From positions 1 through 32,699 of the forward strand of contig JAQVNJ010000064.1 of NCBI GenBank assembly GCA_028703175.1: a stretch of 32,699 bases of DNA. The letters run 5' to 3'. This stretch comes from JAAYCB01 sp012744395 (GTDB lineage Bacteria; Planctomycetota; Planctomycetia; Pirellulales; Thermoguttaceae). Every line of letters begins with the position of its first letter. Within the stretch, counting starts at the first letter, position 1. Made by a program: the position numbers and the translations under genes. Positions 1-13,900 of this stretch are shown piece by piece. The notes under the pieces were generated by a model. It saw only the letters and a list, made by a program, of their open reading frames with translations, was not told the DNA's origin and ran no database searches.

Positions 1-3000
1 CCGCGGCGTTGTCGTCTTCCTGCCCGTCGTATTCCCAGTCCGGCAGGGTATCGCCCGTGCTCATCCACGGACCGGCGATCACGTGCCGCGCGCCGTCGTC
101 CGCCCAGATTGTCGGGCCGTTGGCCGCATCGCCGTAGTCGACCTCCAGAATCGTGTAGACGTAGTCTTCCACCTCGCCCGAGTAGGCCAAGCCGGTGGAA
201 CCCAAGGTCCAGTCCGGATCGGCGGCGACGCGAAGATCATGTTCCGTCTTGCCGATCAGGCGGAAGCGGGCGTTGATCGCGCCCGGGTCGATCCCCTCAT
301 GGGGCACGAAGAAGTCGATCGTCGCCGTCTCGCCGGCGGCAATCGCCAGGCCGTCGGCGATCTGCTCGTTGCCATCGTGGTCGACTCCGAGTTGTGTCTC
401 GATCTTCGGCTGGCTCTCGAAGAGGCCATCGCCGTTGTAGTCGATCCAGGCGTAGAGGTATCCGCTTTCGGGCGAGCCGGCGTTGACGGTGACTTGAATC
501 GTCGCCCACTCGCCCGGCACGAGCTGCGTCGTTGGCTGGCCCAGCACGTCGAACAGAATCACGCCGTCCTCGTCGTCGACACCCGTCTGGTCATCGACGA
601 AGACCACGCTGGGATCGACCGGCAGGTCATGGTCGGTTGGATTCGTGCCCATCCAGGGACCGTAGGGCACGAGCGGCTCTCCGAGCACCGCCGGCGCTTG
701 GGTGAAGACGTGCGGGGCGGTCCCCGCGCCGGGAGCGTCGCCGTGGTCCACCATGTGGATATAGCCCACGTAGTCTTCCACCTCGCCGTCGAGGGCCAGG
801 CCATCGAAGGACAGGCCCGGATCGGTGCTGATGCGGAAGCGGAGGAACGTCATGCCGGGCGCGGCGTCTTCCGGCATCTGGAAGTGAACGGTCCGTGTGC
901 CGTCGGCGTTGGGAGGGATCAGACTGACGTCGACGAAATCGTCGCCGGAGACCACCGCGCCGTCGCCCCAGCGGACCGTCTCGGAGGTATCCCACAGTCC
1001 GTTGCCATCGTAGTCGATCCAGCCCTTCAAATAGGCGGGTCCGCTGGGGTCGTCGAGCGTGACCATCGCGTCGAGCGCGATCCACTCGCCGGGCACGAGA
1101 ACGGCGCCGGCGATGTCCAGCCCGTCCTCGTCGTCCTCGCCGCTGCGGTCGTCGCCGAGGGCGTCGTCCGATGGATAGCCGTCGAGGTCGTGATCGACGA
1201 GCGTGCCCAGTCGCGGGCCGGCGATCACGTGCCGTGCGCCATCATCGGCGCGAAGCGTTCCGTATTCTTCCGGGGCGTCGCCGTAGTCGATCGGCGGCAC
1301 GTTGATCAAGTAGTCTTCCACCTCGCCGCTGAGCGCCAACCCCTCCGGGCCGAGCGGCTGGCCGCTGGCGTCCAGCCCGTCGGACGTAATGCGGAACCGT
1401 GCGTAGGTGTCGCCCGGCAGGGCGTCTTGCGGCACGCTGAAGCTGAGCGTGTTGAGCTGGTCGTTGCGGAGCGGTTGGTGGGTGAAGACTTGCTCGCCGG
1501 GCTCGAAAACGCCGTTGGCGTTGAAATCGACCCAGGCTTCGAGCAATCCCGGCCACTGGCCGCCGGCCAGCTCGCCGGTCAGCCCGTCAAGCGCGGTGCC
1601 CGTCAGGTCGGCCGAACCGTCGTTGGTCGGATCGCCGCCGAGGTCCAGCTCGGCAACGAACGGCCCGCTGGCGTTGATCGCCTCGACAATTTCCAGCGCT
1701 GTCGCGCCCGGATTGTACCGGACCGTCAGCGAGGGGGCGTCCAGGTCGTAAGAGACCACCGGCGGGGCGTTCGTGTCGTCGATGATCGCGGCTTCGAGCG
1801 GGCTGCCCGCCGCATCAACCGCGGTCTTCAGGTCGTTGAGCGTCGCCACGCCCGGCTTGAAGACGATCAACAGCGTGCTGCTTGCGGCGTTCCACGAAGC
1901 GGTTGCCGGCTCGCTCTCGGCGGCCGCGTGCTCGAACCTGACCGTGATCCCGTTGTATTGTCCGCCGCTCTCCTTGGCGCGGATCGCGAAGGCGTTGTTG
2001 GCGCCGGCCGGATCGATCGCGCCGGTTGTCGCCTTGGCGAAACTCGAGCCGTAGTCGGTGGGATACTCCTCGCCGTCACCGATGTCCGAGGCGGCGATCG
2101 TGCCGCTGCCGTCATTGGGCAGGCCGTCGACCTGGAGAAAGCTCACGAGCGTCCCGTTCAGCGGATCGCCGTAATCGGCGGCGCGGACGATGAACGAGTC
2201 GTTCTCGCCCGCGGACGGATCGACGGCCAGCTGCGCCCGTCCGTCGAACCCTTCCCGGCCCATCGTCACGCTGATCATGACCGTCTCGCCCGGAACGATC
2301 AACTCGTTGAAGATCACGCCGTCTTCGTCGGCCTCGCCGTCGTTGTCGTCGCCGTTGGCGGCGGGGCCGGGCTTGCCGTTCTCGTCGGAGTCGACCAGTT
2401 CGCCGAGCCGCGGTCCGGCGATCACGTGCCGCGCGCCGTCGCTGATCACGTTGCCGTAGATATCCCGCTCGAGAACCGTGCCGAAGCTGTTTGGCGCGTC
2501 GCCGTAGTCCATCTGGTGGATGATCACGGCGTAGTCCTCGACCTCGCCGGAGGTGGCCAGGCCGCCGGGGCCAAGCAACTCGCCGTCGGCGCTGCGGCCG
2601 GTTTCCGAGACGCGGAACCGCGCGTAGCTGGCGCCGGGCCGGGCGCTTTCCGGCACGAAGAACTCGTAGGTGTGCGTCCCGTCCTCGAGGACCTGGTTGG
2701 TGAAGATCCGCTCGTAGGCCCCATCGAGGAGGAATTCCGCTCCGTCGAAAACGACCGCGTCTTCGCCCAAGACGCCGCTGCCGTCGTTCACGTCGGCGGT
2801 CAGCGCCGCGCCGAGCGGGCCGGGGGCGGCGTTGATCCGGTTGACGATGTCTTGGACCGTGGTCACGCCGGGGACGAACCGGACGCTGAGCGTGTCCTCG
2901 CCGTTCCAGCTGACCGAGGCGGCGTTTCGCACTTCGTAGAAGGCCACGGTGATGCCGTTATGGGCCGGATCGTTCGTCGTGGCGAAGACCTCAAACGCGT

Positions 3001-4900
3001 TGTTGATGCCCGGCGGGTTGATCGGGCCGATCGTCGCCGGCACGGCCCAGTCGCCGCCGCTGGTCACATAGGCGGGGCCGCGGGCCAAGACGCCCTTGGC
3101 GAACACGCCCGAGCCATCATTGGGCGCGGCGAGCAGGCTCGCGGCCACGGGCTGGCCGAGCGTGTTGATCGCCTGCACGATCTCCGCGGCGGTGGTCACG
3201 TCCGGCTGGAGCCGCACCGTGACCTTGGCGGCGGAGACGCCGGGCACGGCGGGCGTCCACGACGCGCCGGGATCATCCGTGGCGATGTGCTCGAAGACCA
3301 GGTCGAAATTGCCGTCCTCGCCGGGAACCGTCGCCTCCACGCGGAAATCGTTCTGCTCGCCGACAAGGCCGGCCAGCTCCGCCGATGCGTGCGCGCCCGG
3401 CCCCGCCGCAATCGCCGAGATCGTCAATCCGTCGGGGGCATCCGCACCGGCCAGCGCGCCGCTGCCGTCGTTCGGCTCGGGATCGGCAAGCCGGGCGGTA
3501 AAGGGAGTCCCGCTGAGCTCGATTGCATCGATCACGGCCAGGGCCGTGCTCACGCCGGGCTCGTAGCGAACCGTCAGCGTGTCCAGGCCGTTCCAGACCA
3601 CGCTGATCGGATCACCGGGATTGTCCACCTCGTAGAAGGTGATCCACTTGTTGTTCATGCCCGAGGTGTTGTCACGGGCAATGATTTCGAAGGCGTTGTC
3701 TTCGCCGAGCGGATTGATGACGCCACTGGTGGCCTGCGACGTCTCCGAGCCGCCGCTGGTAATCCAGGTCGCGGCGAGACGGACGCTGTCCGAGGGGCTC
3801 CTGCCCGAACCGTCGTTCTCCGCCGCGGCCTCGAAGTCGGCCACCACGGGCAGGTCCGCGGCGTTGATCGCGGACACCAGTTCGGCCACGGTCGTCACCC
3901 CTGGCTCGTACTGGATGCTCAAGACCCGCGCGGCCGCGTCGTAGGCGACGTCGAGCGCATCGCCCGTGTTGAACACCACGCCGATTCGCGTCCCCACCTG
4001 GCCCGGCTCCCTGGCCGTGAGGAGGAACGCATCGTGTTCGCCAGCAGGGTCGATCACGCCGCTGGTGGCGTACTCGTCGCTCCAGAGGCCGTCGCCATCG
4101 AAGTCGATCCAGCCTTCGAGCACTGCGCCGGCCGCGCCGTTGAGATTCAGCGTCACGCGGACCTGCGAGGCGTCGTCGCCCGGAATCAGCCGGACGCCGA
4201 CAAACTCCACGCCGTCTTCGTCATCCACGCCGACCTGGTCGTCGCCGTCGGCCAGCAGCGTCGGCTGGCCGTCCATCTCGGCATCGATCCGGCTTCCCAG
4301 GAAGGGCCCGTGGATGTAATGCGTGGCGCCGTCGTGCGCCTCGAGCGTCGGGTAGAGGTACCTGCCGGAGAGCGCGTCGGTCGGCGCGTCGCCCCAATCC
4401 TGCCGGTAGCGGACGATGTCCAGCATGTAGTCCTCGACCTCGCCGTCGTAGGCGATCCCCTCCGAGCCGACGGCCGGGCGGTCCATGATGCCGCTGGCCG
4501 GGTTGGTCGCCGGGCCGAGCCAGGGCACGCCGGCAAACGCGAAGCTCGTGAAGCGGAAGCGGGCGCCCCGCGCGTAGACGTCGGCGGCCCCGGGCGCCGC
4601 CGGGTTGACATACGCGTCGCCGGGCACGTTGACCGTGAGCGTGTTCTCGCCGGCGTCGAGCCAGAGGTCCTCGGCGATCCGCTCGACGGCCTGGTCGAAC
4701 TTGCCGTCGCCGTTGAAATCGATCCAGGCGTTGAGATATCCGCCGGTCGAGGCGGCGATCGCCAGCGTCCCCACGCCGGAGCCGTCGATCTGGTCGCTGT
4801 CCATTTGCAGGGCGGCAGAAACCGTCACCCCGTCGTCGTAGTAATCCCCGCTGGCATCGGCGCTGGCGGCCGCGTCGAGCTCCACCGTCGGCGGCAAGCC
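1..4900 (-). repeat. Five GEVED domains in the C-terminal tail of the giant protein
   Basis: The literal GEVEDY motif occurs five times, with its glycine at residues 3773, 4405, 4812, 4992 and 5195 (minus-strand starts at 4444, 2548, 1327, 787 and 178). Each copy is preceded by a (A)WIDYNGDG-type segment and ARFR. Most are followed by a linker of the form YGDAP...DDGARHVIAGPRLG. This is the signature of the GEVED family found in large bacterial surface proteins. The exact substrate of the domain is not known. The series continues to the window edge, so further copies may lie outside. At DNA level, 26 bases are identical at 72-97 and 2415-2440. Confidence 0.88.
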
Positions 4901-7900
4901 GAGATAGACGCCGCCGGTGACCACGTGCCGCGGGCCGCCCTGGCCGTCGACCGGGCCGCTCTCCAGCAGTGTCGCGTAATCGGGCGAAGACGCCCCGGCC
5001 GGATCGTCGGGCAAATCGCCGTAATCCAGCCCCGTCAGGTGCACGGTGAACAGCGTCTTGCCGGCAAACGGCGGCGCCGAGCGGTTCGGCTGCAACGGGT
5101 TGCCCGCCAGGTCGCGGACTTGCTCGTTGTTCACGTCGATCACGTAGTAGTAGCCCGGCTGCCAGATGCCGCTGGCCGGGATGACGTGGAGGATGTTGTT
5201 CGCCGCGTCCCAGTCGAGGAGATAATCGGCGTCCAGCCGCAGCGTCGGCCAGTCGGCCTCGGGCGCGGCGGTGAGCTCCGCCAGGTCGAGGACGCGGTAA
5301 ACCTTGACCACGTTCGTGCGGACCGTGACCCGGTCGGCGAGGGTCACCGACAAGTCGTCGATGCCGATCCCGCCGGCATCGTAAAGCTGGACCGCGAAAT
5401 CCGTGGTCTTCTGGCTGATCACCACGACGTCGTGATCGGCCGCGTTGTAGTCGTAGAAGCCGTCGACCTTGGGATTGGTGCCGTCGCGAGGCGCGGTGTT
5501 GTCGAGCGGATCGACGATCCGCGCGGTTGGGCCGGTGAAGTCAGCCCGCTCGATCGCCCCGCGGTCCTTGAAGATGTTCGTTCCCATGCCGGAGGGGGGC
5601 GCCTGGTTCGGATCGTCGTCCCGCAACTGGGCGTAGCGGTCGCGCGCCGGCGTGATGATCGGCGAGGGGGGGATTCCCAGCGGCTCCTTGATTCCCGGCC
5701 ACATTTCCGAGCGATCGGCCAGGCTGTCGATCGAGCTGTCGATCGCCCGGCTGCCCGAGGCGAGATAGAAATTGTAGTTCGCCCGATCGACGAACAGAGG
5801 CTGGCCGGCGGCCAGCGAAATATCGAAGGTGCCGGCGGCGCCGGCGCTCGTGTTCGTCGTATTGTCTTGGAAGAGGTTGTAGTTGCTCACGCTCCTGGAC
5901 AGCGACGTGGCGTCGATCGAGATCCCCACGCCACTCGCCGTCACGATGTTGTTCAGGATCGTGGGGCCGGCGTAGTCGGTGACGCGAATCCCGTAGTCGC
6001 TCACCGCGCTGCTCGTGCCGGCGATCGTGTTGTTGATGATCCGGCCGAAGGGGACGATCGGATCGCCGATCCGGTTGCTGTCGCCGCTGAACAGGATGCC
6101 CGTCTGGCCGAAGCTGGCGACGACGTTGTTCATGATCACCACGCCCGGGGCCAGGTCGGAATTGTTGAGCACGGGGGTGTTGATCACGCTGCCGGGCTGG
6201 GGCACGTCCGTGCCGTCGCGGCCGCCGGGGCCGACGAGGATGCCGGTGCCCGCGACGTCGCGGATCGTATTGGCCTCGATGATCAGTTGATCCTGCTGGC
6301 GGACGACGTTCTCGTCGCCGCGGTAGCTGCCGACGTACTTGCCGTTGACGACGTGGCGGCCGTTGGCTGTCTTCGAGGGGATCAGCCGGTCGTTCGTGTC
6401 GAACTGCTCGAGGATGGCGATGTTGGCGGTTTGCGCCGTCACGTTGTCGGCGTATTCCGAGCCGCGGCGGATCTCCAACTGGTACGCGCCGGTGACTTGC
6501 TCGACCGGGTCGAACGGTTCCAGGCTCTGGCCGGGCAGCGTGAAATGCGCTGTCGCGCCGCTGGCCGCGGTGACCATCTCGCCCCGCTCGACAAAGCCGA
6601 TGATGATGTCGTCGATGTAGAAGCCTTCGTAGGCGTTGCTCTGCCCCCGCCGGGCGTTCGTCAAGTCGCCGTGGCCCTCGATCGAGGAATCGAGATCTGC
6701 ATAGGGGCTGTCCGTGCCGACGGCCGTGGGCATCCGGCCGGCCGTACTGAAATCGAAGCGGAGCTTCAGGTCGCTCTGCCCGGCGAAGTCTCCCAGGTCA
6801 ACCCGCACTTGCCGCCACTGGCCGGCGTCGAACAGTTCCTGGACCCGCTGCCGCCGGTGCGACGAGGCGTCGGACGAGGTCGACGGGAACCGAGGAAGCT
6901 CGTGCAGGCCGCCTCCCGAGTTGCTCGTCGAGACGGTCGAGTCGTTGGTCGCCAACAGATGCCAGCCGAGCGTTCCCCCGTAATTTCCCCAGACCCAGAT
7001 CCGCGCGCTGTCGAACATCGGGTCGCTCGAGGCCCACGCATCGCCTTCCGTGTCGAGGAAGTAGTTCACGTAGAGCGTCGGCTTGTCCGCGTAGACGCTC
7101 CCGCTGAGGCTGAACGTGTCCGTGACCAGGCTGCCGTAGGCCCCGCCGGGCAGATTGTAGTTGTTGCCGATCGCCGCGTTGTTCGTCAGCTCCTGGTGGA
7201 ATTGGCTCGTGCGGATGCCGTACTGGGCGTTGACGCCATAGCGGAGGTATTCGTCGTTGTTGGGGCTCGATTCCCACTGCTCCAATCCGAAGTAGAGGCT
7301 CGCTCCGCCGTCGTGCTGGTTGTCGTGGGTGACGTTCGCCGTGCCCTGGTCGAAGTTCGTGTTGCGGCTGTTGTTGAAAGCCGGGTTGACGCCGTGCCCC
7401 TGGTCGTTCCAGCGTCTCTCGGTGGGGTGCCAGAGATTGAAGTCCAGCGGCGAGAAGGCCAGCCCGGTGATTGCGTAGCCGGTCGCGTTGCTGGCCGAGC
7501 TATCGGTCACGCCGTCGTTGTCCGTGTCGAACACGACCTGCGGCGCCCCCGAGGTGCTGAATGCGTAAAGCCTCCGATCGCTGCCGCTGGCGAACAGCAT
7601 GTTCGCGTAGGCTCCGCCGTTGACGTTCTGCGGCCCGAAGCTCAGGCCGGTCATGCCGACGGGTAGCGGGGCGACCGATGTCCAACCGCTATGCGAACGG
7701 GAAGTCGACGAACCGCCGATCGTTGTCCGCCACAAGTTGCCGGCGGAGTCCACGGCGTAGAGCGTCGTGCCCGAGAAGGCCATTCCCGTGATCGTCGCGC
7801 CGCTGGGCAGCGGGCCGACCGGTTGCAGGCCGGTCGCTTCCGACGAAGTGTTTTCGTCGACCGCGGCTCCGCTCGAGACGTTGATCCGCCAGAGCGCGGG

Positions 7901-10900
7901 GCTCGCCTCGTTTCCAGTGGCTGCCTGGCCGTCTTCGTTGTATGGGTTGTTGTTGGCCGCGTAGAGCTCGAAGTTGCCAGTCGATGTCCGCATGAAGGCC
8001 AGCGCCTCGAACCTCTGGCCGATGTTCGGATCGGTCGGGATGTTGTCGTCTCCCCCGCCGCTCTGGGCCGCCGTCTCCGTGTCGATGATCCGCAGGTTGC
8101 CCGAGTTGGCGTTGTTGTTGCCGCGCGTCTGGCCGAACAGAACGCCGTCGGGCCGCATCGCCAGATCGCCGTAACCGTTGGTGCCGTTCAGACCGCCGAT
8201 ATTCGTCACCGCCTGCCCGGTGAAGGGGTTGACGGTCCTCAGCCGGTCGCCGCCGCCTTCGTCGGTGGAGACGAACAAAACGACGTCGCTCAGCGTGAAC
8301 GGCACGACGTGCGCGCTGAGCGCGGTGGCGTTGTTGATGTGCAGAATTCCGTCGGACTCGACAGGATCGATCTTCACCGAACCGCTGCCGTCGCCGGTCG
8401 TGAAGCCGCTGAACCCGATGTGGTCTTCGACGATCCGCTGGACCGAATCGATCGGTTCGAGGCGGATGTTGGGATTGGCGGCGCTGCCCGCGAAGGTCTG
8501 GTCGAGTTCCGCCGGGAGCGTCCGGTTCGACGACACCGCCACGTAGTAGACCTGGTCGGTGGCCGGCATGTGGACCGGGCCGATGAACGGGTCGAGCGTG
8601 CCGAAAGAGCCGCGGCTGAGGTCGTCGCGGTCGAGTCCCGCCCCGGGCTCCGTGCCCGGCTGGTCGTCCTCGATGTTCGAATCGCGGCCGACGAAGATCA
8701 GCCGCCCGGCCGAGTCGTAGACGGCCAGCACCGTGTCGGCCCGCGAGATGCCGTCGGCGTAGTCGATGTCGAACACGGTCGACCAGGTCTTGCCGCCGGC
8801 GTTCACCCCGCCGATCGCCTGAATCTGCTCGAGGTCGATCTCGAAGCGGTACCAGTCGACGTCGCCCGCGGCGGAGATGCTGCCGGACACGCCGATCGTG
8901 TTGATGTCGCTCTCCAGCAGGTTGCCCAAGTTCTGGGCGCCGGCCTGGGTGTTGTTGTCGGCGGTCGTCTCGCCCGCCTCGGCGGCGAGGATCGAGTGGG
9001 CCGGCTGGCCGTAGACCTCGATGCCGTTGGTGGCGTAGCGGATGTCGGCGTAGCGGATCGTCGAGCCCGGCTTCTCGTCGACCTGCCGCAAGCGCAACTG
9101 GAGCTGATAGTAGCCGGAGGTGCCGTTCTGGCTGGTGACGCGGACGAAGTAGGTGCCTTCGGCGCCCACCTCCCCGGGCAGAACCACGTACATGCCCGGA
9201 TCGCGCTGGTTGGTTGTGTAGAAGTCGCCGCCGAGGAAGACCTGCTGCGTGAGCGTGCCGGCCGCGCCGCCGAGGGTTGAATTGTCCGTCGAGGAGGCGA
9301 TCACCGTCCCGTCGAGCCGGACCAGCTCCACCTTGGCGTCCAGCGCGAAGCTGGTCCGGTCGATGTCGATCCAGACCTCGGTGCCCCCCTTGCCGACGAA
9401 GCTGTAGACGTCCTGGTCGGTCGGATCGTCGAGGCTGATGTAGCCGTGAATCTCGAAGCCGAGCCGCTGGTTCTCGTCGCTCCCCTTCTCGTCGTCTTCG
9501 TCGTCCGAGGCCACGTCGGGCGCAAGGTAGCCGAGAAACTGGGCGGTTCGCGGCAGGTCATTGATCGCCTCGCGGCCGGTGTAGGCCGGCTCGATCTCGT
9601 TGACGATCGCCACGTTCCGCGCGTTGGCGTAGCGGTCGATGAGGATGCTCCGCCAGTTGCCCGCCGCGGGGGCCGTGTCGCCCGGGTGGGTGTTGCCCTG
9701 CGGCTTGCCGTTGAGGTTGAATCCGGCCGCCGCCGTGTCGTCGTAGAGCGAAGTCAGTACGACCGGATAGTCGGGCGTGCCGAGAATGTGCAGCGTCCCG
9801 CCGATCCGGTCCTCGATATCGAGCGGTTCGCCGTTGGCGGTGAATCCGGCATTGGCGCCCTGGAGTTTGACGACCAGGCTGGCGTCTTGGCTGCTTTGCA
9901 GCCGCAAGCCACCGAAGGTGTGGAGGTTGTCGATAGAGATTTCATCGCGGAGGACGTGGACGATGTCGGTGTCGTCCCAGATCGACTCGGTGGTCAGCGT
10001 CGAGCCGCGAATCACCATGCCGTTGATCTGGTTGCCGCCGCCGCCCGGTGAGTTGTCGAGGACGTTGAGGCGGACCAGGGGGCCGCGGTTGTCGCCGAAT
10101 TGGGTGAACGCATCAACGGCGCCGGTGCTCCTCCCCGGATCGGTCAGGGCGGCGTAGTTCATCGAGTTGGCGTCGATCGTGATCGCGTCGCCCTGGTTGT
10201 CGATGATCTTGTTATTGACGATCACCGGCTGGGCGCCGCGGATGAAGATCGCCGCCCGCTCGTTGGTTCCCAGGCCGCCGCGGTTGCTCGTGCCGGCGTA
10301 GCCGTTGGCGTTCAGCTCGATCGTGCTGTTGGCGATCCGCACGTCGGCCTGGTGGATTTCGATGGCGTTGAACTTGTCGAATCCGCCGGCCAGGGCGGTT
10401 TCTCCGCCGGCGTAGGAGAGCTGCACGTAATCGAGGCTTCCCCTGCTCGCCGGGGCGAAGATCAGGCCGCCCCACTGGCCGGGGCTGGGCGGGTTGACGA
10501 GGCCGTCGTTGCTCGTGTCGAAGCCGCCGCCCATCCCGTAGGTGTCGTCCTTGAGCGAGGTGAACACGACCGGATTGCCCGGCAGGCCTTCGGCGATCAA
10601 CTGGCCGGCGATCTCCGTGTGGATCCGCGCTCCTTCGAGCTTGACGATCACACCCGGATCGATCCGCAGCCGGCCGTCGAGCCGCGCCGACGAGCCGAGC
10701 GGCCCGCCCGGCGTGCCGTGAATCAGCAGGTTCTCGGTGACGACGTGGACGATGTCCGTGTCGTCCCAGCGGCCGGGCACTTCGAGCTTCTCGGTGACGC
10801 TGCCGAACTGGGTGGGAATCCGCACGAACAGGCCGTTGATCGAGTTGTCGAGCACGGTGTTGCCGTGGATATCGGGGCCGATCCGCCCCTCGGTCTCCTC

Positions 10901-13900
10901 GAAGCTGGCCAGGTCGGCGGAGATCGCGCCCCCCGCGCCATGCCTGATCTCCGAGAAGGCGATCGTCGGCCGGGCGCCGACGAGGTGGATCGCAGTGTAG
11001 TTGTCTTCCAGGGTGCCGACGGTCACCTTGCCGCCGCCGTGCTGGATGTCGGCCCACGCGACCCAGTTGAGAAACACGCCGTCGGATTCGTAGTCGGAAT
11101 CGGCCCGGAAGACGAGGCCGCCCCAGTCGCCCCCCGACTGGCCGGAGCTCGACCCGTCGCTGTCGCCGCCGATCGAGTCGTCGCGGAACGAGCGGAAATG
11201 GACCTTTTCCCGCGGCGTGCCCAGCACCTGCATGGCGGCGCCGTCGAGCGAAATCCCCTCCGCCGACGAGCCGACCTCGATGTTCGCCCGCTGGAGTTTC
11301 AAGATCGCCCCGGCGTCGATCATCAGGGTCACGTCCTGGGGCACTTGCAGCAGCTTGCCGTCGGGCAGCTCGGCGCCGACGTTGTTGTAGCCGACCAGGT
11401 ACGGCGCGTTGTCGTCCGCGGTTTCGACCAGGCCATCAGCGCCGCCGTTGCCGACGACGCGCACCACGTCGCCCGGCTGGGCGTCTTCCAGTGCAGCGTC
11501 GATTTCGTTATAGGGCGCTTCGAGCGTACCGTCGCCGCCGGCGCTTCCGGTCGCCTTGTCGACAAACAGCGTGCTATTGCCCACGCGGAACCAGAAGTCG
11601 AATGTGCCGCCGGCCAGCCCGTCGGCGTCGCCGTCAAGCGCCGTGCCGGTGGCGTCGACCAGGGCCGCGGCCGGCTCGGCCTGGAAGGCCAGCTTCAGCT
11701 CGTACGCGCCGTTGGACCGGCCGCCGAACCCGGAATCCTCGATCGTCGGGTCGACCTGGCTGATCCCCGTGCTCATCACGCCGACATAGTAGACGCCGGG
11801 TGCGACCTCCAGCTCGATCAGGGAGTCGTTGCTGTAGTAGTCGTCGTTCTGGGCGACGATCTCGCGGACGAGCGTCCCCTCCACGTTGACCTCGCGGTAG
11901 AGGACTAATTGGGTGTCCAGGGTGCTCGTCGCGGCAAGCCGCTCGGCGACGGTTTCGAGCGTCAGCGTGCCCCACTCCTCGACCTCGAATTTGTAGAGAT
12001 CGATGTCGTCCCAGGCCGCCGGCCAGATGAAGTTCAGGTGCACGAGGTCGTTGTCGCCGGGATAGACGGCTTCGCCGTCGCCGTCGCCGTCGTCGCCCAT
12101 CGTCGCCGGGATGTCGTAGGCGTGGCCGAGCGAGAGGGCGTGGCCGATCTCGTGGATCGCCGTGTTGAACCACCCCCCGCCGTATTCGCTTAAGCCCCAG
12201 TCCATCGCGGCGTTGATAATCGCCAGCCCGGGGCCGCCCAGGCCGGCCACGGCACCGACGGGAATCTTGGGGTTGATGGCCCGCAGATCGCCGGTGATCA
12301 CCTGGATTCCGGAGCCGGCCGTCTCGACGAACTGGATGCCGATATAGTTGCCGTAGATCTCGAAGATTTCGCGAGTCCGCTGCTTCTGCTCCTCGGTGAT
12401 CTGGTTTGGCGTGGTCCACCCGTAGTTGGCCGCGAAGTTGTAGTACATCACGCCGCTGCCGAGATTGGGGCCGGTGGCCGAGAAGTGGGCTTCCGGGAGG
12501 ATGTGCCGGTGGCCCGGCTCGTCGAGTCCGCCCGGCTGGACCAGCACGCTTGCATCGCCCCGGTCGATGGTCTGGCCGGTGATCGCCTTTTCCGCCGCCC
12601 CCAGAATGCCCAGGTTGGTCGCCGTGTCGTAGCTCGAATTGGCGTTGGAGATCGCCAGGTCGCTGTCCAGCTTCACGTTGAGCTGGTAGGAGCCGCCGGC
12701 CGCGCTGGAGACGCGCAGGTAGTAGGTGCCGCCTTCGACCAGATCGCCCGGCCAGACAGCTCCACCTTCGTCGAGAATCTCGGCGGTGAATCCGGCGGTC
12801 ATGGTCACTTCCAGTGGGCCGCTCGCCCCGGCCTGGATGCGGTAGTAGTCCACTTCCGCCGCGCCGGCCGGCGCGTCGCCGATGAAGCCTTCCAGGCTGG
12901 CCGCGGTCGTGTTGCCATAGAGCGTCCCCACGTTGACCGCGGTGGCCAGCGTATCGTTCGATTCGTCGGAGGGCCCGATCTCCAGGTGGTAGGTGCTCGG
13001 GCTCAACGGGCCGCTGAAGAGCAATTGTGCCTTGTCGCCGACCGGGTCGTAAACCACCTTCGTGGGAATCAGAATCTCGCCGGTGGCCGTGTTCTGCAAA
13101 CGGTAGAAGGCCGGGTTGGTCGCCGAAGCGGGATCCAGATCGTCGTCGTTGAAGTAGACGTCGACCTTGTCGGTCGCCTGGTTGAGCGTCTTGATCGTCT
13201 GCACGTCGAAGAGGCTGGAGCCCTCGTTGAACGACGCCCAGCGCCCGCTGAGGTCGACGGCTCCTCCGGCAAGCTGCGAGGCGATCAGGTCGCCGTCGAG
13301 CAGCTCCGCGGCGATCGCCGCATTGATCGCATCATTGACCAGCGCGGCCACCGCCTCGGCGGTGGTCGTCCCTGCCGGGTCGAAGTTGACCGCCACGTTG
13401 CCGGCGGCAACCCGCGGATTGCCGAGCCCGTCGACGTCCGTGTAGTGGTTCAGCTCGAAGGTCACCGTGTTGAACCCGTCGCCGGCGGTGAACGTCTCGC
13501 CGTCGTCCGCCGCGGTGATCGCCGGCGTCGTCACCCGCAGCGGCCCGCGGTAGACCGGCTGGGGCACGACCGAAACGACCTGGGCGCCCAGGTCGAGTTC
13601 GAAGCGGATCGTCTGGTCGTTGCCATTGTTGAAGGGCACGCCGGCCGCGTTGGTCAGCGGGTCCTGGCCGGGCTTGCCCCGGATCAGAATCTGGTAACTG
13701 TCGTCGGGGAGCGTCTGGGCGAACCGCATCACCACCTGGTTGGCTTTGTCGCCGGGCAGCATCTGGTAGGTGATCGGCCCCTTCGTCCCGGTGAGCTGGA
13801 TCGCGCCAAAGGTCGAGTCGAGCAGATCCTGGTTTTCATTGAACTGGAAGAGGAGCTCCCGCGGGGCGACGTTCAGCGTCCCGCCGTCGACCAGTTCGCC

